A DNA stretch of 16,319 bases, from assembly GCA_002354205.1 (NCBI GenBank), contig DELD01000024.1, forward strand, positions 8,486 to 24,804. The letters run 5' to 3'. Below, piece by piece: positions 6,925-16,319 of the stretch. Origin of the DNA: Micavibrio sp. UBA2705 (GTDB taxonomy: Bacteria; Pseudomonadota; Alphaproteobacteria; Micavibrionales; Micavibrionaceae). A program made the position numbers and the translations under genes. The notes below the pieces were generated by a model. It did not search any database and had not been told where the DNA came from. It worked only from the letters and a program-made list of their open reading frames with translations. The stretch's first letter is position 1. The number at the start of each line of letters is the position of its first letter.

Positions 6925-6954
6925 TTGTTCTTTACACCCCCCCGCTTCTATATT
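6925..6954 (+). promoter_or_regulatory. Candidate lpxC promoter
   Basis: TTGTTC (6925-6930) and TATATT (6949-6954) are 18 bases apart and downstream of the terminator, so a promoter is expected here. The spacer includes a run of seven C (6937-6943). The start would be near 6961, leaving a leader of about 40 bases before lpxC. Predicted by eye and weak at the -35. Confidence 0.33.
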
Positions 6955-7001
6955 AGCTAATAGAAAAGAGTATTAATACACACAGCGTTAAAGAGAATAT
7001 T

Positions 7002-7916
7002 ATGCGTAAGCTTGAACCGACATTATCACAAAACACCGTTGCAGATCACATTGTCATACAAGGCACTGGCCTGCATTCAGGTGCGGATGCTACATTGCGC
7101 ATCCACCCAGCCAAAGCTGATAACGGCATTATTTTCATACGCAGCGATGTCTCAGACCGCAACAACCTTGTCCCTGCATTATGGGATCATGTTGTCGACA
7201 CAAAACTATGTACCGTCATTGGCAATAAGGACGGCGTGAGCATTGGCACAATCGAACATTTAATGGCTGCGCTTAACGCGATGAACATTACCAATGCGAT
7301 GATTGAACTCGACGGCCCAGAAGTGCCGATCATGGATGGCAGCTCTCTACCTTTTATCACAGCGATTAAAAAAGTCGGAATTAGCGCACAAAACGCACCA
7401 CAAAAAGCAATTAAAATCCTTGAAGACATCACATACGAAGAAGACGATAAATTCGTCACGCTCACCCCTTCAGAATTTGCAGAATTTGCGATAACAATCG
7501 ACTTTGAACATAAATCTATTGGCAAACAAAGCTTTGCCATGCGCCTTGATGCGGATAATTTCACCAAAGATATTAGTGACGCCCGTACATTTGGCTTTAT
7601 GCACGAATTTAACCATTTACGCTCACTTGGCCTCTGCCTTGGCGGCACATTGGATAATGCCGTTGCCCTTGATGGTGACAAAGTCCTCAACCCCGAAGGG
7701 CTTCGCCATGATGATGAATTTGCACGTCACAAATTGTTAGACGCTGTGGGTGACATCTATCTTGCAGGCCACCGTATTATCGGCACATATAAGGGCTACA
7801 AATCAGGTCACGCGGTAAACAACAACGCATTGCGCGCTTTATTCGCGAATCCTGACAAATGGGAGCTTGTTGATATGCAAAATACAGCTTTCGCAATCAA
7901 AGAAGTCGCCGTTTAA
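7002..7916 (+). CDS. lpxC: UDP-3-O-acyl-N-acetylglucosamine deacetylase
   Basis: LpxC is the zinc-dependent deacetylase for the first committed step of lipid A synthesis. The 304-residue length is normal. Family motifs are intact: the start of the fold Gln-Gly-Thr-Gly-Leu-His-Ser-Gly at 20-27, the zinc/catalytic pair Glu85-His86 in Thr-Ile-Glu-His-Leu-Met-Ala-Ala, Pro-Ile-Met-Asp-Gly-Ser at 109-114, the zinc residues His243 and Asp247 in Arg-His-Lys-Leu-Leu-Asp, and the catalytic His270 in Ser-Gly-His-Ala-Val-Asn-Asn. In most alphaproteobacteria ftsZ lies directly upstream; here the upstream neighbour is a terminator and an unrelated 79-aa gene. The AAAGAGA stretch before ATG 7002 serves as ribosome site. 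Confidence 0.97.
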   Translation: MRKLEPTLSQNTVADHIVIQGTGLHSGADATLRIHPAKADNGIIFIRSDVSDRNNLVPALWDHVVDTKLCTVIGNKDGVSIGTIEHLMAALNAMNITNAMIELDGPEVPIMDGSSLPFITAIKKVGISAQNAPQKAIKILEDITYEEDDKFVTLTPSEFAEFAITIDFEHKSIGKQSFAMRLDADNFTKDISDARTFGFMHEFNHLRSLGLCLGGTLDNAVALDGDKVLNPEGLRHDDEFARHKLLDAVGDIYLAGHRIIGTYKGYKSGHAVNNNALRALFANPDKWELVDMQNTAFAIKEVAV

Positions 7917-7990
7917 GCCTGTTTACAACGGCGCTCGCGCGCTGCGGCGCAACACTCCAAATTAAAAACTAGACTTTTTCACCGAAAACA

Positions 7991-8033
7991 GTTACTTTAT
8001 TACCAACTTCGTATATATAGATTAATAAGTAAC
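7991..8033. promoter_or_regulatory. Inverted repeat upstream of the queuosine-salvage gene
   Basis: GTTACTTTATTA (7991-8002) and TTAATAAGTAAC (8022-8033) are inverted copies that differ by one bulged base. They bracket an AT-rich TATATATAG segment (8012-8020) that could be a -10 element. The right arm ends 11 bases before ATG 8045. It could be an operator pair around a promoter, or a leader hairpin. No T run follows, so it is not a terminator of lpxC. Confidence 0.4.
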
Positions 8034-8044
8034 TGGATTGTTTT

Positions 8045-9052
8045 ATGGTGAGCTTGGCTTTACTTAAAGGCGCAGAAACACAATGTGCCCCTGATAATTT
8101 CGTTGGATCGTTCAAAAGCAACTACGCTTTTGTCGCACGTAATGCACAGCATATCGAGATTAATTACGATATCCTCGAGTCATATGCCACCAACCTACCA
8201 GCCCTTGCACTTGATGAAATTCTCGATGCAGATCACCATTTTATATCAGGCCAACCAGAAGCCGACCTTTCATATATTATTGCGCTCGATTCAATGAATT
8301 TCGGCAGCGGATTCCAAGAACAAATCAAAGCCGAAGGTTACGACCAACCAGAAGGTTTTTACTTTAAAGTCGCTGGCGTTTTGAAAGCGCATTACGAGAA
8401 GAATGGCGCATTAACAGCCCATGATCTGGCGCATTTCACCGCGTTGGATGTCGCCAATTTACTCGGCCTACCCGATATATCTGCAAACCCTTACAGCTTC
8501 CGCCTCGCTTCTAAATACAGCAGCTCCGTCCAAGAGGTTGGCGCCTATGTGCACGCCTATCATAATGGCTCTTTTTCAGAAATGATTTACGCCTGCCAAG
8601 GCCGCGCAGAAAACTTTATTCACATGCTGACACGCCTTGCGACTTATAATGATAGCAGCTGTTATCGTGGACAGCGCGTTCCATTTTACAAACGTGCAAT
8701 AAGCTGCGCCGCTGACTTGCAAGACCTTTACGTTTCCCAAGGCAAAACATTATTTAGCGACATTGACATCCTACCCTGCTTAGCGGATTGCGACATCCCG
8801 CATGTCTTGCGCCTTGATAACATTTTGAAATACGATAAAGAACTCAGCGAAGTTATCGATACGCAATCGCTTATCGAATCAGGCAGTGCTTATGAAGTTG
8901 AACTGCGCGCCTGCGCAGTACACGCCGTGGAAATCATGGCCGCGAAATCAGGCCGCAGCGCGATAGAGATTGACCGCATTTTATGGCATCGCGCTCAAGA
9001 AGAAGCTTATAAAAACAAAGCGCCACATCGCTGCGAGACCAAATTTTATTAA
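8045..9052 (+). CDS. Queuosine-salvage glycosylase (Qng1/DUF2419 family)
   Basis: The 335-residue protein matches the queuosine-salvage family by pattern. This is the Qng1/C9orf64 group, which cleaves queuosine 5'-phosphate to release queuine for re-use by tRNA-guanine transglycosylase. Visible blocks are Ala-Leu-Asp-Ser-Met-Asn-Phe-Gly-Ser-Gly-Phe at 80-90 (the family's Asp-x-x-Asn-Phe block), Gln-Gly-Arg-Ala-Glu-Asn at 185-190, Gly-Gln-Arg-Val-Pro-Phe-Tyr-Lys-Arg-Ala at 209-218, Leu-Ala-Asp-Cys-Asp-Ile-Pro-His-Val-Leu at 246-255 (equivalent to the family's Ala-Asp-Tyr-Arg-x-Pro-Gln, with the Asp kept and the Arg changed), and Tyr-Glu-Val-Glu-Leu-Arg-Ala-Cys near 283-290 followed by Ala-Val-Glu. 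It is cytoplasmic, with no signal peptide. The call comes from remembered motifs, not a search. It lies between lpxC and bamD, which are usually adjacent in alphaproteobacteria, and has an inverted repeat in front. The ribosome site is weak. Confidence 0.78.
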   Translation: MVSLALLKGAETQCAPDNFVGSFKSNYAFVARNAQHIEINYDILESYATNLPALALDEILDADHHFISGQPEADLSYIIALDSMNFGSGFQEQIKAEGYDQPEGFYFKVAGVLKAHYEKNGALTAHDLAHFTALDVANLLGLPDISANPYSFRLASKYSSSVQEVGAYVHAYHNGSFSEMIYACQGRAENFIHMLTRLATYNDSSCYRGQRVPFYKRAISCAADLQDLYVSQGKTLFSDIDILPCLADCDIPHVLRLDNILKYDKELSEVIDTQSLIESGSAYEVELRACAVHAVEIMAAKSGRSAIEIDRILWHRAQEEAYKNKAPHRCETKFY

Positions 9053-9214
9053 ACCCGCACTTATATCCTCTATGCAGCGACCATTACAAACACGCTCAAC
9101 CCTTATTTTTCTGAGGATTAGCGCGTTATATCGCCTAAACCGCTTTGCTAAATGCCTGCGAATTTACTAGGGTAAAATAAGTAAGTTTATTTTGGTACAA
9201 TTAGGTTCTTTCGC

Positions 9215-10066
9215 ATGAAAATTTATAAATTCGCACTTTACGGCTTAATGCTTAGCGCGCTCGCGCTTGGTGGCTGTTCAACATTTAAAAAAGATGATGA
9301 AAGCAAGGCTGAGGCAGCAGGAAAAGTTGGCGAAGAGGCTACGCCGATTGAACTGTATAATGCGGGCCTAAAGGCCATGAAAGAAGGCAATTACCGCGTC
9401 GCCATCACAAGTTTTGAAGATGTTGAGCGCAAATTCCCTTATTCAGAATATGCGACCGACTCACAGCTTCTTGCCGGTAAAGCCGCGCATCAGGGGCGTT
9501 TCTTTGATGATGCTATCGTTGCGCTTGACCGTTTTATCGAACTACACCCTGGTAATGACCAAATTGATTACGCTTATTACCTACAGGCACTGTGTTACTA
9601 CGAACAAATTTCTGATGTCAGCCGTGATCAGCAAATGACGCAAGACACATTAAAAGCGCTCGACACATTGATCAAGCGTTTCCCGAACAGCCAATACACG
9701 CGCGACGCGCAGCTTAAGCGCGACCTTACGCTTGACCATTTGGCGGGCAAGGAAATGGAAATTGGCCGTTATTATTTAACGCGCGGACACACAAACGCAT
9801 CCATCAACCGATTCTTAAACGTCGTCCGTAATTATCAGACAACCACCCACGTCCCCGAAGCGCTACACAGATTAGTCGAAGCTTATCTCTCGCTTGGCAT
9901 TGAAGACGAAGCTTTGCGCATCGCCTCTATTCTTGCCTATAACTATCCGGGCGATAAATGGTATGAGAAAACATATAAAATTCTGAACCCAGAATTAAGA
10001 GATGAGCTCAATAGCGAGCGCTCATGGCTTGACCGTACAGTAGATGCTATTTTGGCTCCAGAATAA
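9215..10066 (+). CDS. bamD: Outer membrane assembly lipoprotein BamD
   Basis: BamD is the essential periplasmic lipoprotein partner of BamA in outer-membrane protein insertion. The N-terminus is a lipoprotein signal with lipobox Leu-Gly-Gly-Cys, acylated Cys21. After a charged linker (22-45), residues 46-270 form TPR-like helix pairs: Tyr-Asn-Ala-Gly-Leu-Lys-Ala-Met-Lys-Glu-Gly-Asn-Tyr begins the first, and Phe-Pro-Tyr-Ser-Glu-Tyr, His-Pro-Gly and Phe-Pro-Asn-Ser-Gln-Tyr mark repeat ends. Tyr-Glu-Gln-Ile-Ser-Asp-Val-Ser-Arg-Asp-Gln is the alphaproteobacterial version of a conserved loop. The 283-residue length is usual for the class. TTAGG at 9201-9205 is the ribosome site. TGGTACAAT at 9193-9201 resembles an extended -10, but it overlaps that site and would leave almost no leader. 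The 162 bases upstream hold no gene. Confidence 0.95.
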   Translation: MKIYKFALYGLMLSALALGGCSTFKKDDESKAEAAGKVGEEATPIELYNAGLKAMKEGNYRVAITSFEDVERKFPYSEYATDSQLLAGKAAHQGRFFDDAIVALDRFIELHPGNDQIDYAYYLQALCYYEQISDVSRDQQMTQDTLKALDTLIKRFPNSQYTRDAQLKRDLTLDHLAGKEMEIGRYYLTRGHTNASINRFLNVVRNYQTTTHVPEALHRLVEAYLSLGIEDEALRIASILAYNYPGDKWYEKTYKILNPELRDELNSERSWLDRTVDAILAPE

Positions 10067-10108
10067 AACGTAAAGATAACAATTTAAAACATTAAGCATG
10101 GCAACAGC

Positions 10109-11776
10109 ATGTTAAAGGCGCTTCATATTGAAAACATCGTCCTTATTGAAAAGCTTTCAATCAGCTTTCAATCGGGCCTATGTGCGCTTACTGGGGAAAC
10201 GGGCGCGGGTAAATCTATCTTGCTTGATTCCCTTGGGCTCGCCCTTGGCAACCGCGCAGATTTAGGGCTTATTCGCAAAGGCGCGGATAAGGGCCAAGTC
10301 ATTGCCGAATTCGATCTGCCAGACAACCACGAAGTATGGACTATCCTTGATGATTTGGATTTAGAGCATGGCTATGCGCTTACCATACGGCGCAGCTTGA
10401 ATAAGGACGGGCGTTCAAAAATATTCATTAATGACCTTGCCGTTAGCCTCAATGCGCTTAAACAAATTGGCCCATTATTGGCTGAGATACACGGTCAGTT
10501 TGACACGCATGGTCTTTTTGACCCTGCCACGCATATTAACTACCTCGACAGCTATGCCGAACTGCACAAGCAGCGCGAAGCCGTAGAAGGCGCTTATAAA
10601 GACTGGAAGAGCACCAAGAAAGCGCTCGATCAGCAAAAGGCGGCGCTCGCGCAGGCACAAGAAGAAGAAGAATATTTAACAGCCTGTCGTGAGGAACTTG
10701 AAAAGCTTGCCCCTGAGCAAGGCGAAGAAGCCGACCTTACTGCAAAAAGAAACCACCTTAAAAACAACGCCGCAATGGTTGATTACGCAGGCACAGCGCA
10801 GCAGGAATTAAGCGGCGATAAAGGCGTTGAAGGCGGATTGCGTCAAGCGATGCGCGCATTAGAACGCCTTGGTGAAAAGGACGATAGCAAAGTGCCCGCC
10901 TTGCTTGAACGGCTTGATAATGCTTATGCCATGATCGAAGATGTCAACCACGAGATTAACGACATATTACACGATTTATATGAACCTGAATTATCAGTTG
11001 AAGCGGTGGATGATCGCTTCTTTGCGCTTAAAGCTGCGGCGCGCAAACACCAATGCGCGGTTGATGACTTGCCTGATCTGCTTGAAAAGATAACGGCGCA
11101 ACTTGAATCGATACATCAACAAGGCGACCAGCTTTCAGCGCTAGAAAATAAACTGATACGCGCCGAAGCGTTTTACCTAGACAAGGCAGGCGTGCTAAGC
11201 GCTCAACGCAAAAAGAAAGCATCACAAATGTCCAAAGATATTGGGCAGGAGCTTACGCCGTTAAAATTAGGCCGCGCGCAATTTATTGTCCATTTTGCCG
11301 ACACTGAGACATGGTCTCCGTACGGCCTTGATGATGTCAGTTTCCGCGTTTCAACCAACCCTGGCACAGATGCTGGCGCGTTAAACAAAGTCGCCTCGGG
11401 CGGTGAGCTTGCCCGCATGATGCTCGCCATCAAAGTTATTTTGGCCAAAACCAGCCCCGTGGAAACATTGATCTTTGATGAGGTAGACACAGGTATTGGC
11501 GGCGCAACAGCCGACGCGGTTGGTGAGCGCCTCGCGCGGGTAAGCGAAAACAAACAAGTTCTTGTCGTCACCCACGCGCCGCAAGTTGCCGCCTGCGCAA
11601 GCACACATTTACATGTGCAGAAATTTATATCTGCTGATAACGTTACCCATACATCCATCACTCCGCTGGGCAACACAGAGCGCCTAGAGGAAATCGCCCG
11701 CATGCTTTCAGGCGCAGAGATCACACCAGAAGCGCGCGCCGCCGCCAATAAACTTCTCGACCGTCACGCCGCATAG
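10109..11776 (+). CDS. recN: DNA repair protein RecN
   Basis: RecN is an SMC-like ATPase that helps repair double-strand breaks with RecA. The 555-residue length fits the family. The Walker A motif Gly-Glu-Thr-Gly-Ala-Gly-Lys-Ser is at 29-36, coiled-coil arms with many Glu/Lys/Gln occupy about 155-375, the ABC signature Ser-Gly-Gly-Glu is at 430-433, and the Walker B motif Leu-Ile-Phe-Asp-Glu-Val-Asp-Thr-Gly-Ile-Gly-Gly has Asp457-Glu458. A following Val-Thr-His-Ala-Pro-Gln-Val-Ala supplies the switch histidine. It follows bamD after 42 bases and is probably in the same operon. The ribosome site is poor, so translation may partly depend on the upstream gene. No LexA-type box is obvious in the short gap. 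Confidence 0.97.
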   Translation: MLKALHIENIVLIEKLSISFQSGLCALTGETGAGKSILLDSLGLALGNRADLGLIRKGADKGQVIAEFDLPDNHEVWTILDDLDLEHGYALTIRRSLNKDGRSKIFINDLAVSLNALKQIGPLLAEIHGQFDTHGLFDPATHINYLDSYAELHKQREAVEGAYKDWKSTKKALDQQKAALAQAQEEEEYLTACREELEKLAPEQGEEADLTAKRNHLKNNAAMVDYAGTAQQELSGDKGVEGGLRQAMRALERLGEKDDSKVPALLERLDNAYAMIEDVNHEINDILHDLYEPELSVEAVDDRFFALKAAARKHQCAVDDLPDLLEKITAQLESIHQQGDQLSALENKLIRAEAFYLDKAGVLSAQRKKKASQMSKDIGQELTPLKLGRAQFIVHFADTETWSPYGLDDVSFRVSTNPGTDAGALNKVASGGELARMMLAIKVILAKTSPVETLIFDEVDTGIGGATADAVGERLARVSENKQVLVVTHAPQVAACASTHLHVQKFISADNVTHTSITPLGNTERLEEIARMLSGAEITPEARAAANKLLDRHAA

Positions 11777-11798
11777 TAAAGCCCAGTTTTAAGGATAG

Positions 11799-13886
<2,088 letters not shown>

Positions 13887-13888
13887 CG

Positions 13889-14626
13889 TTAAGGCTTAAT
13901 AACTTTATTTCCTTTCAAATCGACTATCGTATTGTAACCCGTTCTGAATAAATACACGCGGTCGAATTTACCTATGTGTAATGATGAGTAGTCAACATTT
14001 AGCGGCTCCTGATCCATACACAAATTAATAAAATCGATAATTATTAAGAGCCAATTTTCTTCAAACATCTCATAATTATCAAATTTATTTTCCTTCTTAT
14101 TAATTATTCCCTGCAACACATCAACATTGGTATTATCAACAGAGCCAGACTGAATCAAGCGCCACGTAGCAGCATCATCATCAGCCTTCAGAACATAAAT
14201 GTAAGCAAAACGAAGCTCTGGAATACTTTCAAAGTCTTTACATGATAACCTTCCACCCCTCAAATCAAGACTCAAGAAAAGATTAGCTATCTCACGTGCC
14301 AGACTTTTAATCCTTCTATCCTTAATATCATTAAAGGCTAACGATGCCTCTATCAAAACCTGACTTTGGCTAGCTCCCTCAAACAGCTTTTGCGACAAAC
14401 TTACAGTTTTTTCCTGACGCTCCCTTTGCTTAACCCTAGAATTCGCTTCACCACCACGATCAATAAAAAATCGTGTCATTTCTACACCCACAGACTTCCC
14501 TTCACAAGCAAACCTTATATCGGGTTTTTCTCCGCTAGAATCAAAACTTTCAAAGACACCAAAAGCATCCAAGAACTGTTTAAAATAGTATTCTTCTACT
14601 TTCTTCTTTTCCACTGGAGCCCCCAT
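13889..14626 (-). CDS. Hypothetical protein, AT-rich, possible PD-(D/E)XK-like nuclease fold
   Basis: I do not recognise a named family. The 245-residue protein has no signal or membrane segment. The N-terminal third reads Lys-Pro-Asp-Ile-Arg-Phe (Asp36), then Gly-Val-Glu-Met-Thr-Arg-Phe (Glu49). This spacing resembles the Asp...Glu-x-Thr/Lys core of PD-(D/E)XK-type proteins of unknown role, but the lysine is replaced by Thr51. A charged helix rich in Arg, Gln and Lys (64-80) follows. The C-terminus has Glu-Asn-Trp-Leu-Leu-Ile-Ile-Ile-Asp and Phe-Asp-Arg-Val-Tyr-Leu-Phe, like the closing strands of such folds. The fold is inference. The DNA is visibly more AT-rich than ligA and ftsZ, with different codon use, suggesting later acquisition. 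The frame stays open to 14659, but that part lies in the ftsZ terminator. ATG 14626 is listed as start; GTG 14614, with a five-G run five bases ahead, is equally plausible. Confidence 0.7.
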   Translation of the reverse strand: MGAPVEKKKVEEYYFKQFLDAFGVFESFDSSGEKPDIRFACEGKSVGVEMTRFFIDRGGEANSRVKQRERQEKTVSLSQKLFEGASQSQVLIEASLAFNDIKDRRIKSLAREIANLFLSLDLRGGRLSCKDFESIPELRFAYIYVLKADDDAATWRLIQSGSVDNTNVDVLQGIINKKENKFDNYEMFEENWLLIIIDFINLCMDQEPLNVDYSSLHIGKFDRVYLFRTGYNTIVDLKGNKVIKP

Positions 14627-14645
14627 ACATAATAAAATAAAAAAA

Positions 14646-14674
14646 AAAAAAGCGGCCATAACAGCCGCTTTTTT
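14646..14674 (-). terminator. Intrinsic terminator of ftsZ
   Basis: AAAAAAGCGGC (14646-14656) and GCCGCTTTTTT (14664-14674) form a perfect stem with a 7-base loop, 19 bases past the ftsZ stop. Read on the minus strand the transcript ends in a run of 13 U, encoded by the A run at 14639-14651. A T run on the other side gives some symmetry. The next minus-strand gene starts only 20-30 bases beyond it. Confidence 0.9.
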
Positions 14675-14692
14675 GTTCGAACTTTAGTCTTT

Positions 14693-16319
14693 TTAGTTTG
14701 CTTGGCGGCGCAAGAATGCCGGAATATCAAGCTCATCTTCTGGGTTTTTGGTTGCCGCTGGCGCTGAAGGCGCATCAATATTGAGCTGCCCTTGTTTTGC
14801 CGGTTGCTGCGGCGCTGAACCTTCGTTCATGCTGACCAATTCCGCTTCGTCATCACGCAGCACACCTGTTATTCTTTCGAATAAGGATGGCGAGCGTTTT
14901 TTCATTGTCGATGTTTGCTTATGCGCAGCCGGTACTGGTGGGCGCAAAGTGAAGCTAGACCCCGTTGAGGTGTTATTCATTTGCTCTTCTTGCACTTGCT
15001 GCGAGGTCACATCATCAAGCTGTGGGCTGTAGGATGTTTGAACTTGCTCCGTTTGCAGTGCGGTTGCAACTTCTTGCTGCTCGCCCATGCCAGCTGCGTG
15101 GTATTGTGGCTGTGGCAAATCTTCTTTATTGACCTGCATTGGCATAGGAGGAATAAACGTTGCGCCCATACGCTCAGCGCGCGGCACACCATTATTACCA
15201 CCAAGAGCCGCCGCCGTTGAAGGCGCAGACTGCGTAGGTGCTGTTTGGTCAAATATATCAGACTGCTTTGAAGCTGTAACAGCCGCAGGATTATATGTCG
15301 GACGCGATGCTGGCGCTGCGGCATAACCAGACATTGGCCGCTGCTGCATTTGTGCCTGCGTTTGCGCCTGAATAGTTGTTTGACCTGATGGCTGTGAAGG
15401 CGTCTGGGAAGATGCCTGAGAAGATGTTTGCACAGTGCCTTGCTCTGCGCGTGCAGGCTCAGATGTTACAGTTTCATCTTTTTTTTCCTCTGATGACATT
15501 GTCATAGGCTGTGCGCGGTTTGCGCCTGTTAAGCCCTTGCCGCCACCGATAACGCGTGCAGTTTGCACACCATCAATACCTGTTGCAACAACAGAAACGC
15601 GCATTTTACCTTCAAGGCTCTCATCAAATGTAGAACCAAAAATGATATTTGCGTTGGAATCAACTTCTTCACGGATGCGGTTACAGGCTTCATCTGCTTC
15701 GTATAATGTCATGTCAGAACCACCGGTGACGTTAATAATAACGCCGCGCGCACCCTTCATTGAAATATCATCAAGAAGCGGGTTGTTAATAGCCGCTTCC
15801 GCAGCCTCTGTTGCACGGCGTTCACCTTCTGACTCGCCCGTACCCATCATAGCTTTACCCATTTCATGCATCACACTTCTGATGTCAGCGAAATCAAGGT
15901 TAATCAAGCCCGGGCGTACCATTAAATCTGTTACGCCGCGTACGCCTGATTGCAATACCCCATCAGCCATTTTAAACGCTTCGGCAAATGTTGTTTTCTC
16001 ATTCGCAATGCGGAATAGATTTTGGTTAGGAATAACAATCAATGTATCAACATATTCCTGCATTTCTTCAATACCCTCTTCCGCCATTCTCATGCGTAGA
16101 GTGCCTTCAAAATGGAATGGCTTGGTTACCACACCGACAGTAAGGATACCTTGGTCACGCGCTGCTTTCGCAATCACAGGCGCTGCGCCTGTGCCTGTAC
16201 CGCCGCCCATGCCTGCTGTAACGAAAACCATGTTCGCGCCATCAATATATTGCAAGACATCTTCTAGCGATTCTTCCGCTGCCGCCTTACCCACCGATGG
16301 GTTCGCGCCTGCGCCAAGG
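14693..16319 (-). CDS. ftsZ: Cell division protein FtsZ (5' end outside the window)
   Basis: FtsZ is the tubulin-like GTPase that forms the division ring. The frame is open to the window edge. The visible part starts at [10 protein letters not shown], a conserved block near residue 70 of other FtsZ proteins, so about 70-75 residues are missing. The GTG at 16294 is an internal valine, not the start. Numbering from that valine, the tubulin signature Gly-Gly-Gly-Thr-Gly-Thr-Gly is at 30-36, the T7 loop Asn-Leu-Asp-Phe-Ala-Asp (catalytic Asp134 and Asp137) is at 132-137, and the folded core ends near 250. A disordered linker of about 270 residues follows, rich in Gln, Ser, Thr, Ala and Pro. The end [10 protein letters not shown] is the conserved peptide that binds FtsA and other partners. 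Usually ftsZ is just upstream of lpxC; here it points towards ligA from the far side. Confidence 0.97.
   Translation of the reverse strand, partial: LGAGANPSVGKAAAEESLEDVLQYIDGANMVFVTAGMGGGTGTGAAPVIAKAARDQGILTVGVVTKPFHFEGTLRMRMAEEGIEEMQEYVDTLIVIPNQNLFRIANEKTTFAEAFKMADGVLQSGVRGVTDLMVRPGLINLDFADIRSVMHEMGKAMMGTGESEGERRATEAAEAAINNPLLDDISMKGARGVIINVTGGSDMTLYEADEACNRIREEVDSNANIIFGSTFDESLEGKMRVSVVATGIDGVQTARVIGGGKGLTGANRAQPMTMSSEEKKDETVTSEPARAEQGTVQTSSQASSQTPSQPSGQTTIQAQTQAQMQQRPMSGYAAAPASRPTYNPAAVTASKQSDIFDQTAPTQSAPSTAAALGGNNGVPRAERMGATFIPPMPMQVNKEDLPQPQYHAAGMGEQQEVATALQTEQVQTSYSPQLDDVTSQQVQEEQMNNTSTGSSFTLRPPVPAAHKQTSTMKKRSPSLFERITGVLRDDEAELVSMNEGSAPQQPAKQGQLNIDAPSAPAATKNPEDELDIPAFLRRQAN

Noticed and set aside
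7187..7690. 167-codon open frame on the minus strand inside lpxC
   Set aside because: It lies fully opposite a well-conserved gene, has no recognisable domain or ribosome site, and is explained by codon bias of lpxC.
7928..7952. GC-rich partly self-complementary stretch after lpxC as a terminator
   Set aside because: Stem is irregular and no T run follows, so termination is not supported.
11203..11748. 181-codon open frame on the minus strand inside recN
   Set aside because: Antisense shadow of the conserved RecN C-terminal ATPase half, with low-complexity Ser/Ala/Thr composition.
14627..14659. N-terminal extension of the orphan gene beginning with Met-Ala-Ala and a phenylalanine run
   Set aside because: These codons are the ftsZ terminator stem and its U tract read as protein. 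The real start must be at 14626 or 14614.
16292..16294. GTG as the ftsZ start codon
   Set aside because: The frame continues upstream with the conserved Gly-Ala-Gly-Ala-Asn-Pro block of FtsZ, so this is an internal valine and the gene is cut by the window edge.

Overview
The window looks like a chromosomal segment of a Gram-negative alphaproteobacterium of moderate GC content. The main evidence is the gene set lpxC, bamD, recN, ligA and ftsZ, which most alphaproteobacteria carry together. The three-gene proton-translocating transhydrogenase (separate pntAA, pntAB, pntB) and an FtsZ ending in an [12 protein letters not shown] tail agree with this. I cannot name a genus. There is no rRNA, tRNA, CRISPR array, insertion sequence or prophage. 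No gene-free stretch exceeds about 165 bases.

Layout. 1-1467 (minus): a TolC-family outer-membrane efflux/secretion protein, 3' end outside the window. 1468-1619: divergent regulatory gap with a promoter-like element and two adjacent inverted repeats. 1620-2078 (plus): a cysteine-containing protein I do not recognise. 2223-5461 (plus): pntAA-pntAB-pntB, which uses the proton gradient to reduce NADP+ with NADH. 5516-6541: an alpha/beta hydrolase of the lysophospholipase type. 6604-6843: a small unknown protein, followed by a clear intrinsic terminator. 7002-13886 (plus): lpxC, a queuosine-salvage glycosylase, bamD, recN and ligA (lipid A synthesis, tRNA-base salvage, outer-membrane protein assembly, DNA repair, DNA ligation). 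13889-14626 (minus): an AT-rich orphan with a possible PD-(D/E)XK-like N-terminal motif. 14646-14674: the ftsZ terminator. 14693-16319 (minus): ftsZ, with its 5' end outside the window.

The points most worth a second look are these. (1) The PntAA subunit carries a 64-residue lysine/alanine tail resembling histone H1. (2) The usual ftsZ-lpxC-bamD-recN-ligA order is broken in a way that a single inversion of lpxC-ligA would explain, with the AT-rich orphan at the new junction. (3) A DUF2419/Qng1-type queuosine-salvage gene lies between lpxC and bamD. (4) A perfect 15-bp palindrome overlaps the predicted -35 of the tolC-family gene. I see no convincing previously undescribed multi-gene system; most of the window is housekeeping.
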